A stretch of 64,000 nucleotides of DNA from Bradyrhizobium sp. CB1650. GTDB lineage: Bacteria > Pseudomonadota > Alphaproteobacteria > Rhizobiales > Xanthobacteraceae. This document shows positions 40,655 to 49,183 of the stretch, in pieces; the first letter of the stretch is position 1, and each line of letters begins with the position of its first letter. The stretch covers positions 8,089,501-8,153,500 of the forward strand of contig NZ_CP121695.1 in the NCBI RefSeq assembly GCF_029761915.1, read 5' to 3'. Made by a program: the position numbers and the translations under genes. The notes below the pieces were generated by a model that did no database searches, was not told the origin of the DNA, and saw nothing but the letters and a program-made list of their open reading frames with translations.

Positions 40655-41238
40655 GGCGCTATGGGTTTGTGGCACACGCGGTGTAAAAACCGTTCGATCC
40701 AGACCCGATGTGCCCAATGCTTGGCGCGCCGTGCGAGGGATGCGATAAATGCCCGGAATCTGGGGGCTGCGGCCGAAATCTTCTTACTCATTCACCCACT
40801 CTTCGCGTAAACGCTTAACTGAAGCGCATCACGCTTTGCGAGCTCCTCGGGCTGAGAGCATCGATCTGAGACATCGGCCAGCCTTGCGCGATCCGAGCTT
40901 GTGTGAGCGAGGCAGGCGGATCGGCCTCACTCATCTTGGCCCGTCTGCACAAGCGTGGGGATGTCCACGTAGCTCCGGCTCGGCCATGGCGTCCGCAAAG
41001 GTTCATTTTGATGAAGGAAGTGTTCAGCATATGAATGCCAGAGACTTTGCGCTATGGGATCGTCGCGCGACTTCACCAAGAAGATCACCTCCGCGTCGAT
41101 CCGGATGGAGGTCATAGCAGTCCGAACTTCCAACGTGCCACAAACGATCCACCGCCGTGCTCGCTGATCGTTAATTGCCGATGGCCCACCGGGTAAATGG
41201 ACGATTAACCAGCGAGCAGCTCAGATCGTTACCCGTTT
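40655..41238. other. no convincing gene
   Basis: About 580 bases. A minus-strand frame 40927-41133 (MTSIRIDAEVIFLVKSRDDP) has no family or ribosome-binding site. No terminator recognised. Confidence 0.45.
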
Positions 41239-42381
41239 TCATCTTCTCTCCTCCGGCGCTTGCACTTTGGTACTTTGCGACGCTCCGGGTTGCGGAGTCG
41301 CACAAAGAGACCCATAGCAAGCTTTCTGACCCTTGTAGTTAGCCAGCGTTTGGACCAATTCCGACATAACATGCTGTTTTAGGTTATCCCGGATAGGTGC
41401 TGGGCCGTCCAGCGACTTCAGCGTCACCTCGATCAACTCGATCGCGCGATCCTTGTTGCCGCTCTCGTAATAGTACTGGGCGACCGCCGGATAGGACACG
41501 AACTTAGGGGCCTCGCCGCGTTGCGGAGGATTTACTGCAAGAATGTATTCGGATAACTCATTGCCCATCGCAAAGCGCTCGGCCTGCGGCAAATGAGAGT
41601 TGTCATTCGCCGGATCAAAGAGTTGGTGCATCGCCCGCGCCATCCAAGCCGCGGATTTTTTGTTGATCGCGTCACGAACCAATTGGCGCATCACCGGCAG
41701 GCCGGCCTGCAAGTCGCGCATTTTGTGAAGCAACAGATCCGCATGGAGCACGCGGAAGGTCAAGTCATCCGGCAGAACAGCGACGGCTTCCTCGACCACC
41801 GAAAGCGCCTTCGCCCAATCCTGCGCCTTTACCGCCGGCGTCAGTTTGGCGAAGATCGGCATTGTGCGTTCGCCGTTGGCGATCCGCTCTGCATCGGCGG
41901 CTTTCGCTTCATCGCTGATGCGCCAGCTGCCGGTCAGAATCTTCGGCAAGACGTCTTCGAGTTGCGTCGGGGAACCGATAAAGGCGATGTGGCCATCGCG
42001 GTCGACGACGAACGAGGTGGGAATCCCAACAGAAAAGCTGGACTCCATCCAAAGCTTGTTCATTTCGCGTGTGTAGTCGAACCCGACCCGATAGTTGAGA
42101 TTCGGCAACTTTTCTGTTAACCATGCGTCCAACTTGCTTCGGGCCTCTTCCGCTGTTTGAGCGCGCTCACTAGCTGCTATTCCGAGGACCTCAACTCCGC
42201 TATCTCTGTATTTCTCTTGCAGCTGTACCAGATCGGAGACCGCCGCCACACACGGTGCGCACCAAGTTGCCCAAAATTCGACGATGTACACTTTCCCGGG
42301 CTGGAAGCTCGTGAGGGGCTGACCACGCAGCCAGTTCTCCACCTTGATCGGGGGAGCCGGGGATTCTAAGCCCAGCGCCAT
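41239..42381 (-). CDS. thioredoxin-like (TlpA-type) protein with C-terminal TPR-like region
   Basis: About 380 residues from ATG 42381, which has GGAGAG six bases upstream. N-terminal 150 residues: redoxin fold with VYIVEFWATWCAPCVAAVSD (WCAPC active site), the cis-proline loop FSVGIPTSFVVDRDGHIAFI, and the strand VEVLGIAASE. Residues 160-340 are helical and TPR-like (AKALSVVEEAVAVLPDDLTF, QYYYESGNKDRAIELIEVTL). No signal peptide is visible, unlike periplasmic TlpA, so it may work in the cytoplasm. A NifA/sigma-54-type promoter lies upstream of the small ORF in front of it, so both are probably expressed during nitrogen fixation. Target unknown. Confidence 0.85.
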   Translation of the reverse strand: MALGLESPAPPIKVENWLRGQPLTSFQPGKVYIVEFWATWCAPCVAAVSDLVQLQEKYRDSGVEVLGIAASERAQTAEEARSKLDAWLTEKLPNLNYRVGFDYTREMNKLWMESSFSVGIPTSFVVDRDGHIAFIGSPTQLEDVLPKILTGSWRISDEAKAADAERIANGERTMPIFAKLTPAVKAQDWAKALSVVEEAVAVLPDDLTFRVLHADLLLHKMRDLQAGLPVMRQLVRDAINKKSAAWMARAMHQLFDPANDNSHLPQAERFAMGNELSEYILAVNPPQRGEAPKFVSYPAVAQYYYESGNKDRAIELIEVTLKSLDGPAPIRDNLKQHVMSELVQTLANYKGQKACYGSLCATPQPGASQSTKVQAPEERR

Positions 42382-42425
42382 GTTACTCTCCAAAGTTATT
42401 GTCAGAGGCTGCGCGACGTTTTGTG

Positions 42426-42605
42426 CTACCGATCTCCGATGGCGACCGCGACCGAGAGGGCTAGTGCTTTGGTGTAGACGGGCTGCCGAACGAGATCCGT
42501 AGCGAATGTCGGTGTCGCCGCGCTAAGCGCGACGACACACAAAGTCACAGAGAACAAGCTCGTCCTCTCACAAGCGGGCCACATCGGTTCAAAGAAGGAG
42601 AGCAT
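42426..42605 (-). CDS. tiny secreted ORF (outer-membrane-protein-like N-terminus)
   Basis: 59 residues, too short to stand out by length. From ATG 42605: MLSFFEPMWPACERTSLFSV, then TLCVVALSAATPTFATDLVR, QPVYTKALALS, and a stop at 42426. The middle is a good signal peptide with cleavage after TFA. What follows resembles the start of Omp25-type beta-barrel proteins of rhizobia (A-D-L...P-V-Y-T-K-A-P), then ends abruptly. It could be a truncated barrel gene whose NifA promoter now serves the thioredoxin gene 44 bases downstream, or a real small peptide. Confidence 0.5.
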   Translation of the reverse strand: MLSFFEPMWPACERTSLFSVTLCVVALSAATPTFATDLVRQPVYTKALALSVAVAIGDR

Positions 42606-42660
42606 CGCTCGAGTCGCGTCTGGGTGTGCTCAGCACTTTCAGTACTGCTGCACCTTACTA
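42606..42660 (-). other. leader of the NifA-type promoter
   Basis: Expected transcription start about 12 bases after the -12 element, near 42650, leaving a leader of about 45 bases before ATG 42605. Confidence 0.45.
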
Positions 42661-42676
42661 GCAACGTCCGTGCCAG
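42661..42676 (-). promoter_or_regulatory. sigma-54 (RpoN) -24/-12 promoter
   Basis: Minus strand TGGCACGGACGTTGCT, a perfect match to TGGCACG-N4-TTGCW with correct GG/GC spacing. It points at the small ORF at 42605 and the thioredoxin-TPR gene. Confidence 0.9.
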
Positions 42677-42771
42677 CATCGTCTGCGCGCATTAAGTGCC
42701 TAATTGCGCACGAATAGCTCAACGACACTTCACGGCGACCAGTGTTTTGAACCCGACGGGCTTTGTGCCGC

Positions 42772-42787
42772 TGTCGGAATTTGAACA
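42772..42787. promoter_or_regulatory. NifA upstream activator site
   Basis: TGTCGGAATTTGAACA, a perfect TGT-N10-ACA. It lies about 100 bases upstream of the -24 element, the usual distance, so NifA probably activates this promoter. Confidence 0.82.
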
Positions 42788-42927
42788 AGAATTGCGCACT
42801 TCGCGCCACCAGAAAACTGATCTGATGCTGTGAGTCGCCGAACGGAAACTTGGTAATCCCTGTCCGCTAAGTTAGAGTTCTTGATCAGCGCCGAACGGAC
42901 TGTCGCAGGGGAGCGGCTCCTGACCTG

Positions 42928-43881
42928 TTACGGCTCAAGCGCGACCTGCAAGCCATCGGCCCCTTCAACATGGACGTAACGCGGCCCAATCGGCCGCCCC
43001 CTGCCGCTGGCGACGGTGACAATGCTTTGCAGAGGAGTGGCGCGCGCGTCCGCCTCAGGACGGGACAACATCAGATCGGCGTGAAACAGCCCTTCTGATT
43101 CAAGACCGGTAGCATCAAGGCCAAGAGCCGCCAAGCTGGCCAAACACCCTTCAAACTCTTCAGCATCGCGAAAGCGACGCTGGACAAAGGTCGCGCCGGA
43201 AAGACGTTCTGTCACAAGGCCACGACTGGCGAACGTCGAGGCAAAAGACTCAAATGGAAACATGCGCAGCACGAAGGAGACGATCCATGGACATTTGTGT
43301 GTCGCATCGAGAATTTTGCTGAACGTCTTCTCCGTGATGTAGCCGATGCACCCCGTCGACATGACAACATCCACAGAGCGGAGAATGTGCGCGCTGTCTG
43401 TCCATAGCGGCTCCTTTTCAAGGTCAGCGACAATGCCCTGCTCCAGCAGACCGACATTTGTTGCGTAGCTGATTGCCGGTGCCGAGACGTCGAGGCCGAT
43501 AAACCGCGCCAAACCGACATCAGGCCAAGCTGCATAAAAATGGCGATCAAGACGCACCAGTGCCTCAGAACTAATCGCCCTCATTTCGCGCCGAGCGTAG
43601 CGGTGACGCAGGCCCCCGAAGGTCAGGGGAAAGCGATGCACCGCCGCGTTGATGCCGTATGAACAGCCGACGTCAAGCACGACCGGCTTAAGGCCGGTTG
43701 CCGAAGCTTTCGCTGCTAGAATTTGCCGCACCACCGGCTCAGCCACGTCAGGGATCATATAATCCAAGCCTCCGAGGACAGTGAAGTATGCCCTCGGATC
43801 ATCCAAAGCATAAATATCGTCGAAGATAGCCTTAGACCGATTGATCCGCGAAAAATCTGTTCGCACCTCACTGTCTCCCAT
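42928..43881 (-). CDS. class I SAM-dependent methyltransferase
   Basis: About 317 residues from ATG 43881 (MGDSEVRTDFSRINRSKAIF); the frame starts seven codons earlier at 43902. Motif I for SAM binding is KPVVLDVGCSYGINAAVHRF (hDxGCxxG). Acidic motif II lies in ARFIGLDVSAPAISYATNVG and the motif IV region in SVDVVMSTGCIGYITEKTFS. The acceptor is unknown. It is unlike NodS in length and sequence. No operon partner; the RpoN-regulated unit downstream starts from its own promoter. Confidence 0.85.
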   Translation of the reverse strand: MGDSEVRTDFSRINRSKAIFDDIYALDDPRAYFTVLGGLDYMIPDVAEPVVRQILAAKASATGLKPVVLDVGCSYGINAAVHRFPLTFGGLRHRYARREMRAISSEALVRLDRHFYAAWPDVGLARFIGLDVSAPAISYATNVGLLEQGIVADLEKEPLWTDSAHILRSVDVVMSTGCIGYITEKTFSKILDATHKCPWIVSFVLRMFPFESFASTFASRGLVTERLSGATFVQRRFRDAEEFEGCLASLAALGLDATGLESEGLFHADLMLSRPEADARATPLQSIVTVASGRGRPIGPRYVHVEGADGLQVALEP

Positions 43882-44221
43882 CTCATTTTGCAGCCCGGCC
43901 AAAGGCTGCTGCTTCCAAGTACTCGATGGTCTATCGCAGAAGTTGGGCGAGGTGCACCTTCATCGTGCTTTTTTTTAGGCTCGCAACGTGAGACAGAGGC
44001 CCAAGCTCTCTATCGCACGGTAGCGGAACGCAGATGCCCATCCGATCCATACTCTTAGGCGCGCCTCGAGCCGGACCGATGCGCGCCTAATGTTCGACGG
44101 ACACGCGGCTGCCAAAAGCTTCGAGCCAGCACAGTCCTTGCGCATCAAAACTCGCCGACGCGTAATCAAACCTGCCATCACTGCGCGCAGGAATCATCGC
44201 ATCGGCAGGGCCTCACTCTTT
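43882..44221. other. intergenic, nothing seen
   Basis: 340 bases between the methyltransferase start and the tts box on the opposite strand; a T8 run at 43970-43977 is the only notable feature. Confidence 0.5.
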
Positions 44222-44253
44222 GTCAGCTTCTCGCAAGCTGTCCCTGCTAGCAT
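44222..44253 (+). promoter_or_regulatory. tts box for a small acidic protein gene
   Basis: GTCAGCTTCTCGCAAGCTGT followed by CCCTGCTAGCATG; near-consensus, plus strand, 50 bases upstream of the ATG at 44303. Confidence 0.92.
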
Positions 44254-44302
44254 GACGAGAATAGGTCATCTCGCGGCAACGCCGCTATCTGGGTGTTACG
44301 AC

Positions 44303-44506
44303 ATGGACGCAGGCGCAGCCGATATCGCAGCAACGGGGCTAGAGGCTGGCGCAAACACCGATAACGCCGGGAACGGCGGCGACAACTCGCCTGCAGCATT
44401 GTTGCAGCGAGCCTTCGAAAAAGCTCTGGTTTCCGTCGCTACCCAAGTCATAAGCGATTCCCAGTCGGATATGGATGACGCCATGAGCGAGCTAGATGAT
44501 GGCTAA
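44303..44506 (+). CDS. small acidic TtsI-regulated protein, likely secreted
   Basis: 67 residues: MDAGAADIAATGLEAGANTD, then NAGNGGDNSPAALLQRAFEK, ALVSVATQVISDSQSDMDDA, MSELDDG. The ATG at 44303 is preferred because an upstream in-frame ATG (44252) belongs to the tts box. A flexible Ala/Gly/Asn start, one amphipathic helix (ALLQRAFEKALVSVATQVIS) and an acidic tail recall small secreted T3SS proteins such as NopA or the NopH type of Bradyrhizobium. I cannot assign it firmly. It overlaps the start of a second frame by 11 bases. Confidence 0.7.
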   Translation: MDAGAADIAATGLEAGANTDNAGNGGDNSPAALLQRAFEKALVSVATQVISDSQSDMDDAMSELDDG

Positions 44507-44765
44507 TCCCCCGGATTCTCGGACGCGCACGGGGAAGGATACGTCGGACGGGCGGTCAAAATCGAGAACGATCGGGCGAAGCAAGCCAGACTTGGCAATA
44601 ACAGCAGCTGGACGCGTCTTAGGTGATCCTCCAGGTCGGCACGAGCGGATCCGCAAATCCGATCGCACTCGGATCTATCGGAAAGCGCCGCAGCGACTTT
44701 CTTGTGCCTTCCGCAGTGGCAAAGTTGCACTGCAACTCGGAGGCTTAACGGTGGCCCAAGCTTAA
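44496..44765 (+). CDS. possible second gene of the tts-box unit
   Basis: 89 residues from ATG 44496 (a second ATG follows at once), overlapping the end of the acidic protein gene by 11 bases, which would fit coupling. The product is basic and rich in Ser, Arg, Lys and Gly (SRTRTGKDTSDGRSKSRTIG, HERIRKSDRTRIYRKAPQRL). The Ser/Thr/Arg-rich start would suit a T3SS substrate, but composition is close to random GC-rich DNA and I recognise no family. Confidence 0.3.
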   Translation: MMANPPDSRTRTGKDTSDGRSKSRTIGRSKPDLAITAAGRVLGDPPGRHERIRKSDRTRIYRKAPQRLSCAFRSGKVALQLGGLTVAQA

Positions 44766-45143
44766 GGGCCCCCCAACCAGCGGCCTGCCCCATATTCTCC
44801 GGTGCGGGTTCACGCGGAGCGCTCACGGACCGCTCCATTTTGATGATAAATTGCGCCAGCTAGGATGTCCTCGATTAGATCTGCAGCCGCCCGCGAACTC
44901 GTCCGCCTTCTAAGTTTTCCTTAAAATCGGCAGCTTTGGCGCTCGTTGCGCTCATACCTGCGCAACTGCTCGATCGCTGGCACCAGCATCGAAGGTTGTT
45001 GCGGGTACCTGATCCTAAGGTCACGGCCTGTTTGTCGATACGATTGGCGCCAAAGCTCAGACCGCCCCGATCGCGCGACGAGAGCGGCGATCCTGGATCG
45101 ATACGCCGCCGCACCTAATATCCTCTATCACTCGCCGAACACG
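44766..45143. other. no convincing gene
   Basis: About 380 bases between convergent units; only short frames. Confidence 0.5.
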
Positions 45144-45167
45144 AAAAGCGGGCGCTAGCGCCCGCTT
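45144..45167 (-). terminator. rho-independent terminator downstream of nopE
   Basis: Perfect palindrome AGCGGGCGCTAGCGCCCGCT (45147-45166), followed on the minus strand by TTTTCGT. It lies about 60 bases after the nopE stop. Confidence 0.8.
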
Positions 45168-45225
45168 CAGTGACTTACCCGATAAGCTGGAACGCTGCCC
45201 AGTACCAGCCAGGCATGCGACCAAG

Positions 45226-46629
45226 TCAAGCATCTGACGGTGCGCCTGGGTTCTCATTGCTATCGATGATCGCCTGGTTCACTTCGCGTCCAGACCGATC
45301 AACCCAGCCCGAGCCTGGTTTTTCATAAATCGTCTGCGCTCCATCCGATGTCAGCTGATCAAGCGTACGCCCCGCATTCGACTGCGTCACCCTCAGATTG
45401 TTCTTACCGTCGAAGCGATCTCCCAGCCCTTCGACCACCATAGCATTATCGCCGTTGGTAATGGTCAGCTTCGAGGCCATCGTTTTGCCCTTGCCGATAT
45501 CAACGGTGTCGACGGTAATCTTCGTGCCGTCGTCGAGCTGCAAAGTCATGTTCTTCTTGAAGTCAAAATCGATCTTGCCGTCACCGTCGGCATCGACGTG
45601 TGGATCGCCTTTAATCGCTGTGACCTTGCCGGTTTGATTGTTACGAATGAGCACCGTTCCGTCATTTTCGGCGACCAAGATCGAATACTTATCACCAAGC
45701 TTGATCTCAGCCACGCCGTCCCTGACCTCATGTGACCACACTGGCGCCGGCTGAGATGACTGCATGGGCGCCTGAGCAACCGCAACGGGCACCATCGCAA
45801 GAGGCGGCGGCGGAGGAGGAACGAAGAAGACGGGGGCCGTAGAGGCAGGCGCTGCGCTCGCATATGCGTAGTTGCGCGGCCCGCGCCCTTCTTCGCCAGC
45901 ATCGATACTCGCCTGATTCACCGCGCGTCCGGCGCCATCGACCCAGCCTTGGCCACTCTCATGGATCGTCTGGGCACCATCGGACGTCAGCTCGTCGATG
46001 GTCATGCCAGCATTGGACTGCGTCACCCTCAGATTGTTTTTGCCATCCTTGTCGTCCCCGAGCCCCTCGACAACCATCGCGTTATGGCCGTTCGTAATGG
46101 TAAGCCTTGAGGAGATGGCCTGACCATTACCGTAGTCGACATTATTGACAGTAATTTTCGTGCCGTCGTCGAGCTCGAACGTCATGTCCTTCTTGAAATC
46201 GAAGTCATCCTTGCCGTCTCCGTCGGCATCGACGTGGGGGTCGCCATGAATCACTGTGACATGGCCGGTCTGGTTATTGCGAACTGTCCAGGTGCCATCC
46301 TTCTCATTGGCCGTAATGGTATACTTGTCGCCAAGGTTGATCGTGGCCTTGCCATCCTTGACCTCATGCGTCCACACTGGATCCACAGCAGGCTGAGAAT
46401 TCTGATTCAGCTGGCTCATCAGCATGGTCGGCGGCGGAGGCGCCATCATGTACGCCTGGGTCGTAACGGTGACTGGGGTCACGGCGACGGGAACGACACT
46501 CGCAACGACCGAACCGGGCCCCAGCAAGGCGTTAAAAGCGGGAGTGACAACCGCACCTTCTGGCGCCACTCCGTTCATCGAATCGAGCGCGCCGACCACG
46601 GGGAGACCGGCCACGGGAAGATACGGCAT
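45226..46629 (-). CDS. nopE: NopE, self-cleaving T3SS effector with two DUF1521 domains
   Basis: About 467 residues from ATG 46629 (MPYLPVAGLPVVGALDSMNG), chosen because AGGAGTGAACGAAATG gives a strong ribosome-binding site; the frame reaches 46731. Two similar domains of about 150 residues each carry IHGDPHVDADGDGKDDFDFK or IKGDPHVDADGDGKIDFDFK, then LDDGTKITV, LTITNGHNAMVVEGLGD and NNLRVTQSNAG. DUF1521 (MIIA) domains are known to cleave themselves when calcium or other metals bind, within the GDPHVD motif; the DADGDGK loop looks like the metal site. In soybean Bradyrhizobium NopE1 and NopE2 enter plant cells. A proline-rich linker joins the domains. Upstream tts box on the same strand; terminator downstream. 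Confidence 0.92.
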   Translation of the reverse strand: MPYLPVAGLPVVGALDSMNGVAPEGAVVTPAFNALLGPGSVVASVVPVAVTPVTVTTQAYMMAPPPPTMLMSQLNQNSQPAVDPVWTHEVKDGKATINLGDKYTITANEKDGTWTVRNNQTGHVTVIHGDPHVDADGDGKDDFDFKKDMTFELDDGTKITVNNVDYGNGQAISSRLTITNGHNAMVVEGLGDDKDGKNNLRVTQSNAGMTIDELTSDGAQTIHESGQGWVDGAGRAVNQASIDAGEEGRGPRNYAYASAAPASTAPVFFVPPPPPPLAMVPVAVAQAPMQSSQPAPVWSHEVRDGVAEIKLGDKYSILVAENDGTVLIRNNQTGKVTAIKGDPHVDADGDGKIDFDFKKNMTLQLDDGTKITVDTVDIGKGKTMASKLTITNGDNAMVVEGLGDRFDGKNNLRVTQSNAGRTLDQLTSDGAQTIYEKPGSGWVDRSGREVNQAIIDSNENPGAPSDA

Positions 46630-46849
46630 TTCGTTCACTCCTGTTGCATAGAAGAAAGCTGTAAAACTGCGAGCGTTACGCGCATAGTCAACCAGGGCAC
46701 GCCGCTTCAGATCTGCATGAGAACGCACCATTAGTCCATCGGAGCGAATGGCTGCTTCTCGTTGCCAGAACCAGCAGCCCTAATGAGATCCTTCCGCTCG
46801 TCCCACCGCAGTAACGGCACGAGCACATGCCGCACAACTCACAGGAACT

Positions 46850-46879
46850 TTTAGCCCCAATACCTGTCGAAAAGCTGAC
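46850..46879 (-). promoter_or_regulatory. tts box for nopE
   Basis: Minus strand GTCAGCTTTTCGACAGGTAT followed by TGGGGCTAAA; good match. It lies about 220 bases upstream of the nopE ATG. Confidence 0.85.
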
Positions 46880-47499
46880 GACGATGAGCGACCGAAGTAG
46901 CACCCCACTTTGACATCGATCGGATGTCCGATGCCCAACCTCTGCTGAACTGTATCGCAAGCTTCAGGCCTCCTCCTCTTTGGCAAGAATCGTCTGGAGC
47001 AAAGGCGCCCCCATATTTGTTCACGATAACTGAGACGCGACGGCTGCCGGTTATCGGCCAATCATCCCATAGCACCACGCAATCAGCGCCCCCGCCGGTC
47101 CTGCACACTATCGGCGAGCAGCGATGAAACGCCTCCAGAGATGATTTGTGAACGCCCGAGGCGATACAGTCAGTTTCCCCAGCATCAAGACTTCCAGAAA
47201 TCAGACCTGCTTTCGCCAGCCGCCCATGTAAGGCGAACGGACGAGTCAAGCGCAGACCGACACCCGCCCAACTCGATGACCTTGTCGTTCGCTCCCCCCT
47301 TGCGGCTGCACGCAAGCCACATGCTCCGCAGTAGGCTCCGTCAGGTAAAATCATTGCTGAACGCGCAGGTAAGCACCGCTCAGCCCGCCTCGTCCAAGCC
47401 GACTATACGCGCGGCAGGGAACGCCCGGGCGAGCCGATAGTTGCGAGCAGATGCAAGGCTGCCGCAAAAGACCGAACTCAGTCGCTCAACGTGAGACTC
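46880..47499. other. intergenic between divergent tts boxes
   Basis: About 620 bases flanked by the nopE box (minus) and the nopC box (plus). Only short frames; no other element recognised. Confidence 0.55.
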
Positions 47500-47532
47500 G
47501 TCAGCTTCTCGAAAGGTCGCGCCCCTAGCATG
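47500..47532 (+). promoter_or_regulatory. tts box for the nopC-nopA-rhcV operon
   Basis: GTCAGCTTCTCGAAAGGTCG followed by CGCCCCTAGCATG; near-consensus. It lies 65 bases upstream of the nopC ATG. Confidence 0.92.
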
Positions 47533-47597
47533 AGACCGCTGAAATCTAGGCGAGCAGTCGTCTATTGAACGCAACAAGACGAGCATAGGAGAATGCG

Positions 47598-47903
47598 ATG
47601 ATCGGAGAAATGATCGGAAGCGCTGCCGGCGGATACCTGGGCGGTCCCGCCGGAGCCGCCATTGGTTCGGCACTGGGCGGGACCGTGGACAAGGTCTTCG
47701 GCAAGGTGGTCCACACCTTGGCCGAGCAGGGTGACCACGATAAGGCCGCAGTCCACAAAGACGCCTGCGAAAAGAGCGAGGTACAGGCCAAGCCCGACAC
47801 TCTCGGCAAGAGCCCGGAGCTCAACCTTGGCCTCAGCACGCTCGGCGGTGCGCCCATGTTCCTTTCCATTCCTGCGATCGTTTCGCCGGCCCGCGCCTCG
47901 TAA
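47598..47903 (+). CDS. nopC: NopC-like secreted T3SS protein
   Basis: 101 residues with AGGAGA before ATG 47598. The start is glycine/alanine-rich (MIGEMIGSAAGGYLGGPAGA, AIGSALGGTVDKVFGKVVHT), like a membrane-active glycine-zipper, followed by a charged middle (EQGDHDKAAVHKDACEKSEV) and a tail LSIPAIVSPARAS. Assignment to NopC rests mainly on place (first gene behind a tts box, directly upstream of nopA, as in NGR234 and HH103) and on size (about 100 residues). NopC is a rhizobium-specific secreted effector. Confidence 0.7.
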   Translation: MIGEMIGSAAGGYLGGPAGAAIGSALGGTVDKVFGKVVHTLAEQGDHDKAAVHKDACEKSEVQAKPDTLGKSPELNLGLSTLGGAPMFLSIPAIVSPARAS

Positions 47904-47945
47904 CAAATCAGACCCAACGATATCCGAAAAGAAAGGTGAATAGAC

Positions 47946-48137
47946 ATGGCGGTTGACAATGTTGGCGGCAATGGCGGCGCTGCTGGTGCCCAGCAGACTG
48001 GCGATACGGGCTTCCAGAATCAGATGGCTGAATTCGAGCGTGTTAGCCAGAAGGTTCAGGCCCAGGCTGTGGCGATGCGCAGAATCACGACCGAACTCTC
48101 GTCCGAGAAGAAGGTCGCCGACGAGCGCGTCCAGTAA
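47946..48137 (+). CDS. nopA: NopA, T3SS pilus/needle subunit
   Basis: 63 residues (MAVDNVGGNGGAAGAQQTGD, TGFQNQMAEFERVSQKVQAQ, AVAMRRITTELSSEKKVADE, RVQ). A flexible Gly/Ala/Gln start is followed by one long amphipathic helix, the build of NopA/HrpA-type pilins, and the size agrees. It starts 42 bases after nopC; AAAGGTGAATAG is the likely ribosome-binding site. The 12-bp hairpin downstream suggests a discrete, abundant nopC-nopA transcript with partial read-through. Confidence 0.82.
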   Translation: MAVDNVGGNGGAAGAQQTGDTGFQNQMAEFERVSQKVQAQAVAMRRITTELSSEKKVADERVQ

Positions 48138-48206
48138 TTCTGCAAGACGCCTGGCTCACCGCGTTGCTACCGTCGCCGCCGCGCTGTGAATGACGAAATC
48201 TGGATG

Positions 48207-48231
48207 AGCCGTACGGCACTGCCGTACGGCT
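48207..48231 (+). terminator. strong hairpin between nopA and the sctD-like gene
   Basis: AGCCGTACGGCA-C-TGCCGTACGGCT, a perfect 12-bp inverted repeat followed by TCTCTCG, not a full U-tract. It is probably a partial terminator or 3' stabiliser of the nopC-nopA message inside the longer operon. Confidence 0.7.
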
Positions 48232-48256
48232 TCTCTCGTTATTCAGGAGATTGTCC

Positions 48257-49150
48257 GTGAACGAATCGGTTTCCCTCGAGTTCGAGGTGCTTTCGGGGCT
48301 CTATACCGGCCTCAAGGGCAAGGCAGCGGGCGATGGCAGCATTGTCGGCAGCGGCCTCGATGCCGACATTATCTTCGTTGAACAAGGGCTCGAACCGCAT
48401 CACCTCCGCATCGTCCCGCAGCGCGATTCGATTGAGGTCGAGGCACTCGCTGCCGATATCCGCATAGACGGTCACGAGAGCATCACTTCGGGCGAGCGCG
48501 TCAGTGTGCCCCTTCCTGCGGTCGTTCATGTTGGCGCGATGTCCATCCGCTGGTCGATATTGGATTTCCAGCCAGTTGCTTCGAGCAAGCGCTCGCGCAG
48601 CTCGATCGTGGCACTCAGCCTGATCTTGCTCATCCCTGTGGTGATCGGCACCGTCTCAACTATCTTCGCTCCCAGCGATAGCGCGGTGGCGCTAAGCACT
48701 GAGTCATCGCGCGCGGTCGAGATTGCCGCCAAACCAACCGTCGACCTTTTTGATGCAAGGGCTGCTGATGGAATAGCCGAATCGCTGCGGCAGCAGGTCG
48801 CACGAGCGGGCCTTCTTGATATCAAGATCGGGGCGGGGCTCGGCGTTGTGACCGCGGAAGGCACAATTACGCCGAGCCTCGTCGCAAAATGGAAGGAAAT
48901 CCAGCAATGGTTCGATCATCAAACCAACGGCACTCCTACCCTTGTGAATGCTGTCACGGTGAAAGAGGAGAAGATGCCGTCTTCGATTGCTGTCCAAGCT
49001 GTCTGGCGCGGAAGCGAACCTTATCTGCTTATTGCCGGCCAGAAGTATTTCGTCGGCGCGCTCTTGAGTAATGGATGGACCGTTGATCGAATTGAGGATG
49101 GACGAGTTCTGCTCAGTCGCAACGGCCGATCTGCCGCTTTGCCATATTAA
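48257..49150 (+). CDS. SctD-like inner-membrane ring protein (y4yQ type)
   Basis: About 297 residues. GTG 48257 is chosen because AGGAGA sits six bases upstream; a TTG at 48251 abuts that site. The N-terminal 100 residues look like the cytoplasmic FHA domain of YscD (LEFEVLSGLYTGLKGKAAGD, SIVGSGLDADIIFVEQGLEP, HHLRIVPQRDSIEVEALAAD). One membrane helix follows (SSIVALSLILLIPVVIGTVS), then a periplasmic region with BON-like segments (LLDIKIGAGLGVVTAEGTIT, VGALLSNGWTVDRIEDGRVL). The layout and the position after nopA match y4yQ of NGR234. It forms the outer of the two inner-membrane rings with RhcJ. Confidence 0.83.
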   Translation: MNESVSLEFEVLSGLYTGLKGKAAGDGSIVGSGLDADIIFVEQGLEPHHLRIVPQRDSIEVEALAADIRIDGHESITSGERVSVPLPAVVHVGAMSIRWSILDFQPVASSKRSRSSIVALSLILLIPVVIGTVSTIFAPSDSAVALSTESSRAVEIAAKPTVDLFDARAADGIAESLRQQVARAGLLDIKIGAGLGVVTAEGTITPSLVAKWKEIQQWFDHQTNGTPTLVNAVTVKEEKMPSSIAVQAVWRGSEPYLLIAGQKYFVGALLSNGWTVDRIEDGRVLLSRNGRSAALPY

Positions 49151-49183
49151 GGTCTCTACCCTGCAAGAAAGAAGGAGAAGGCA

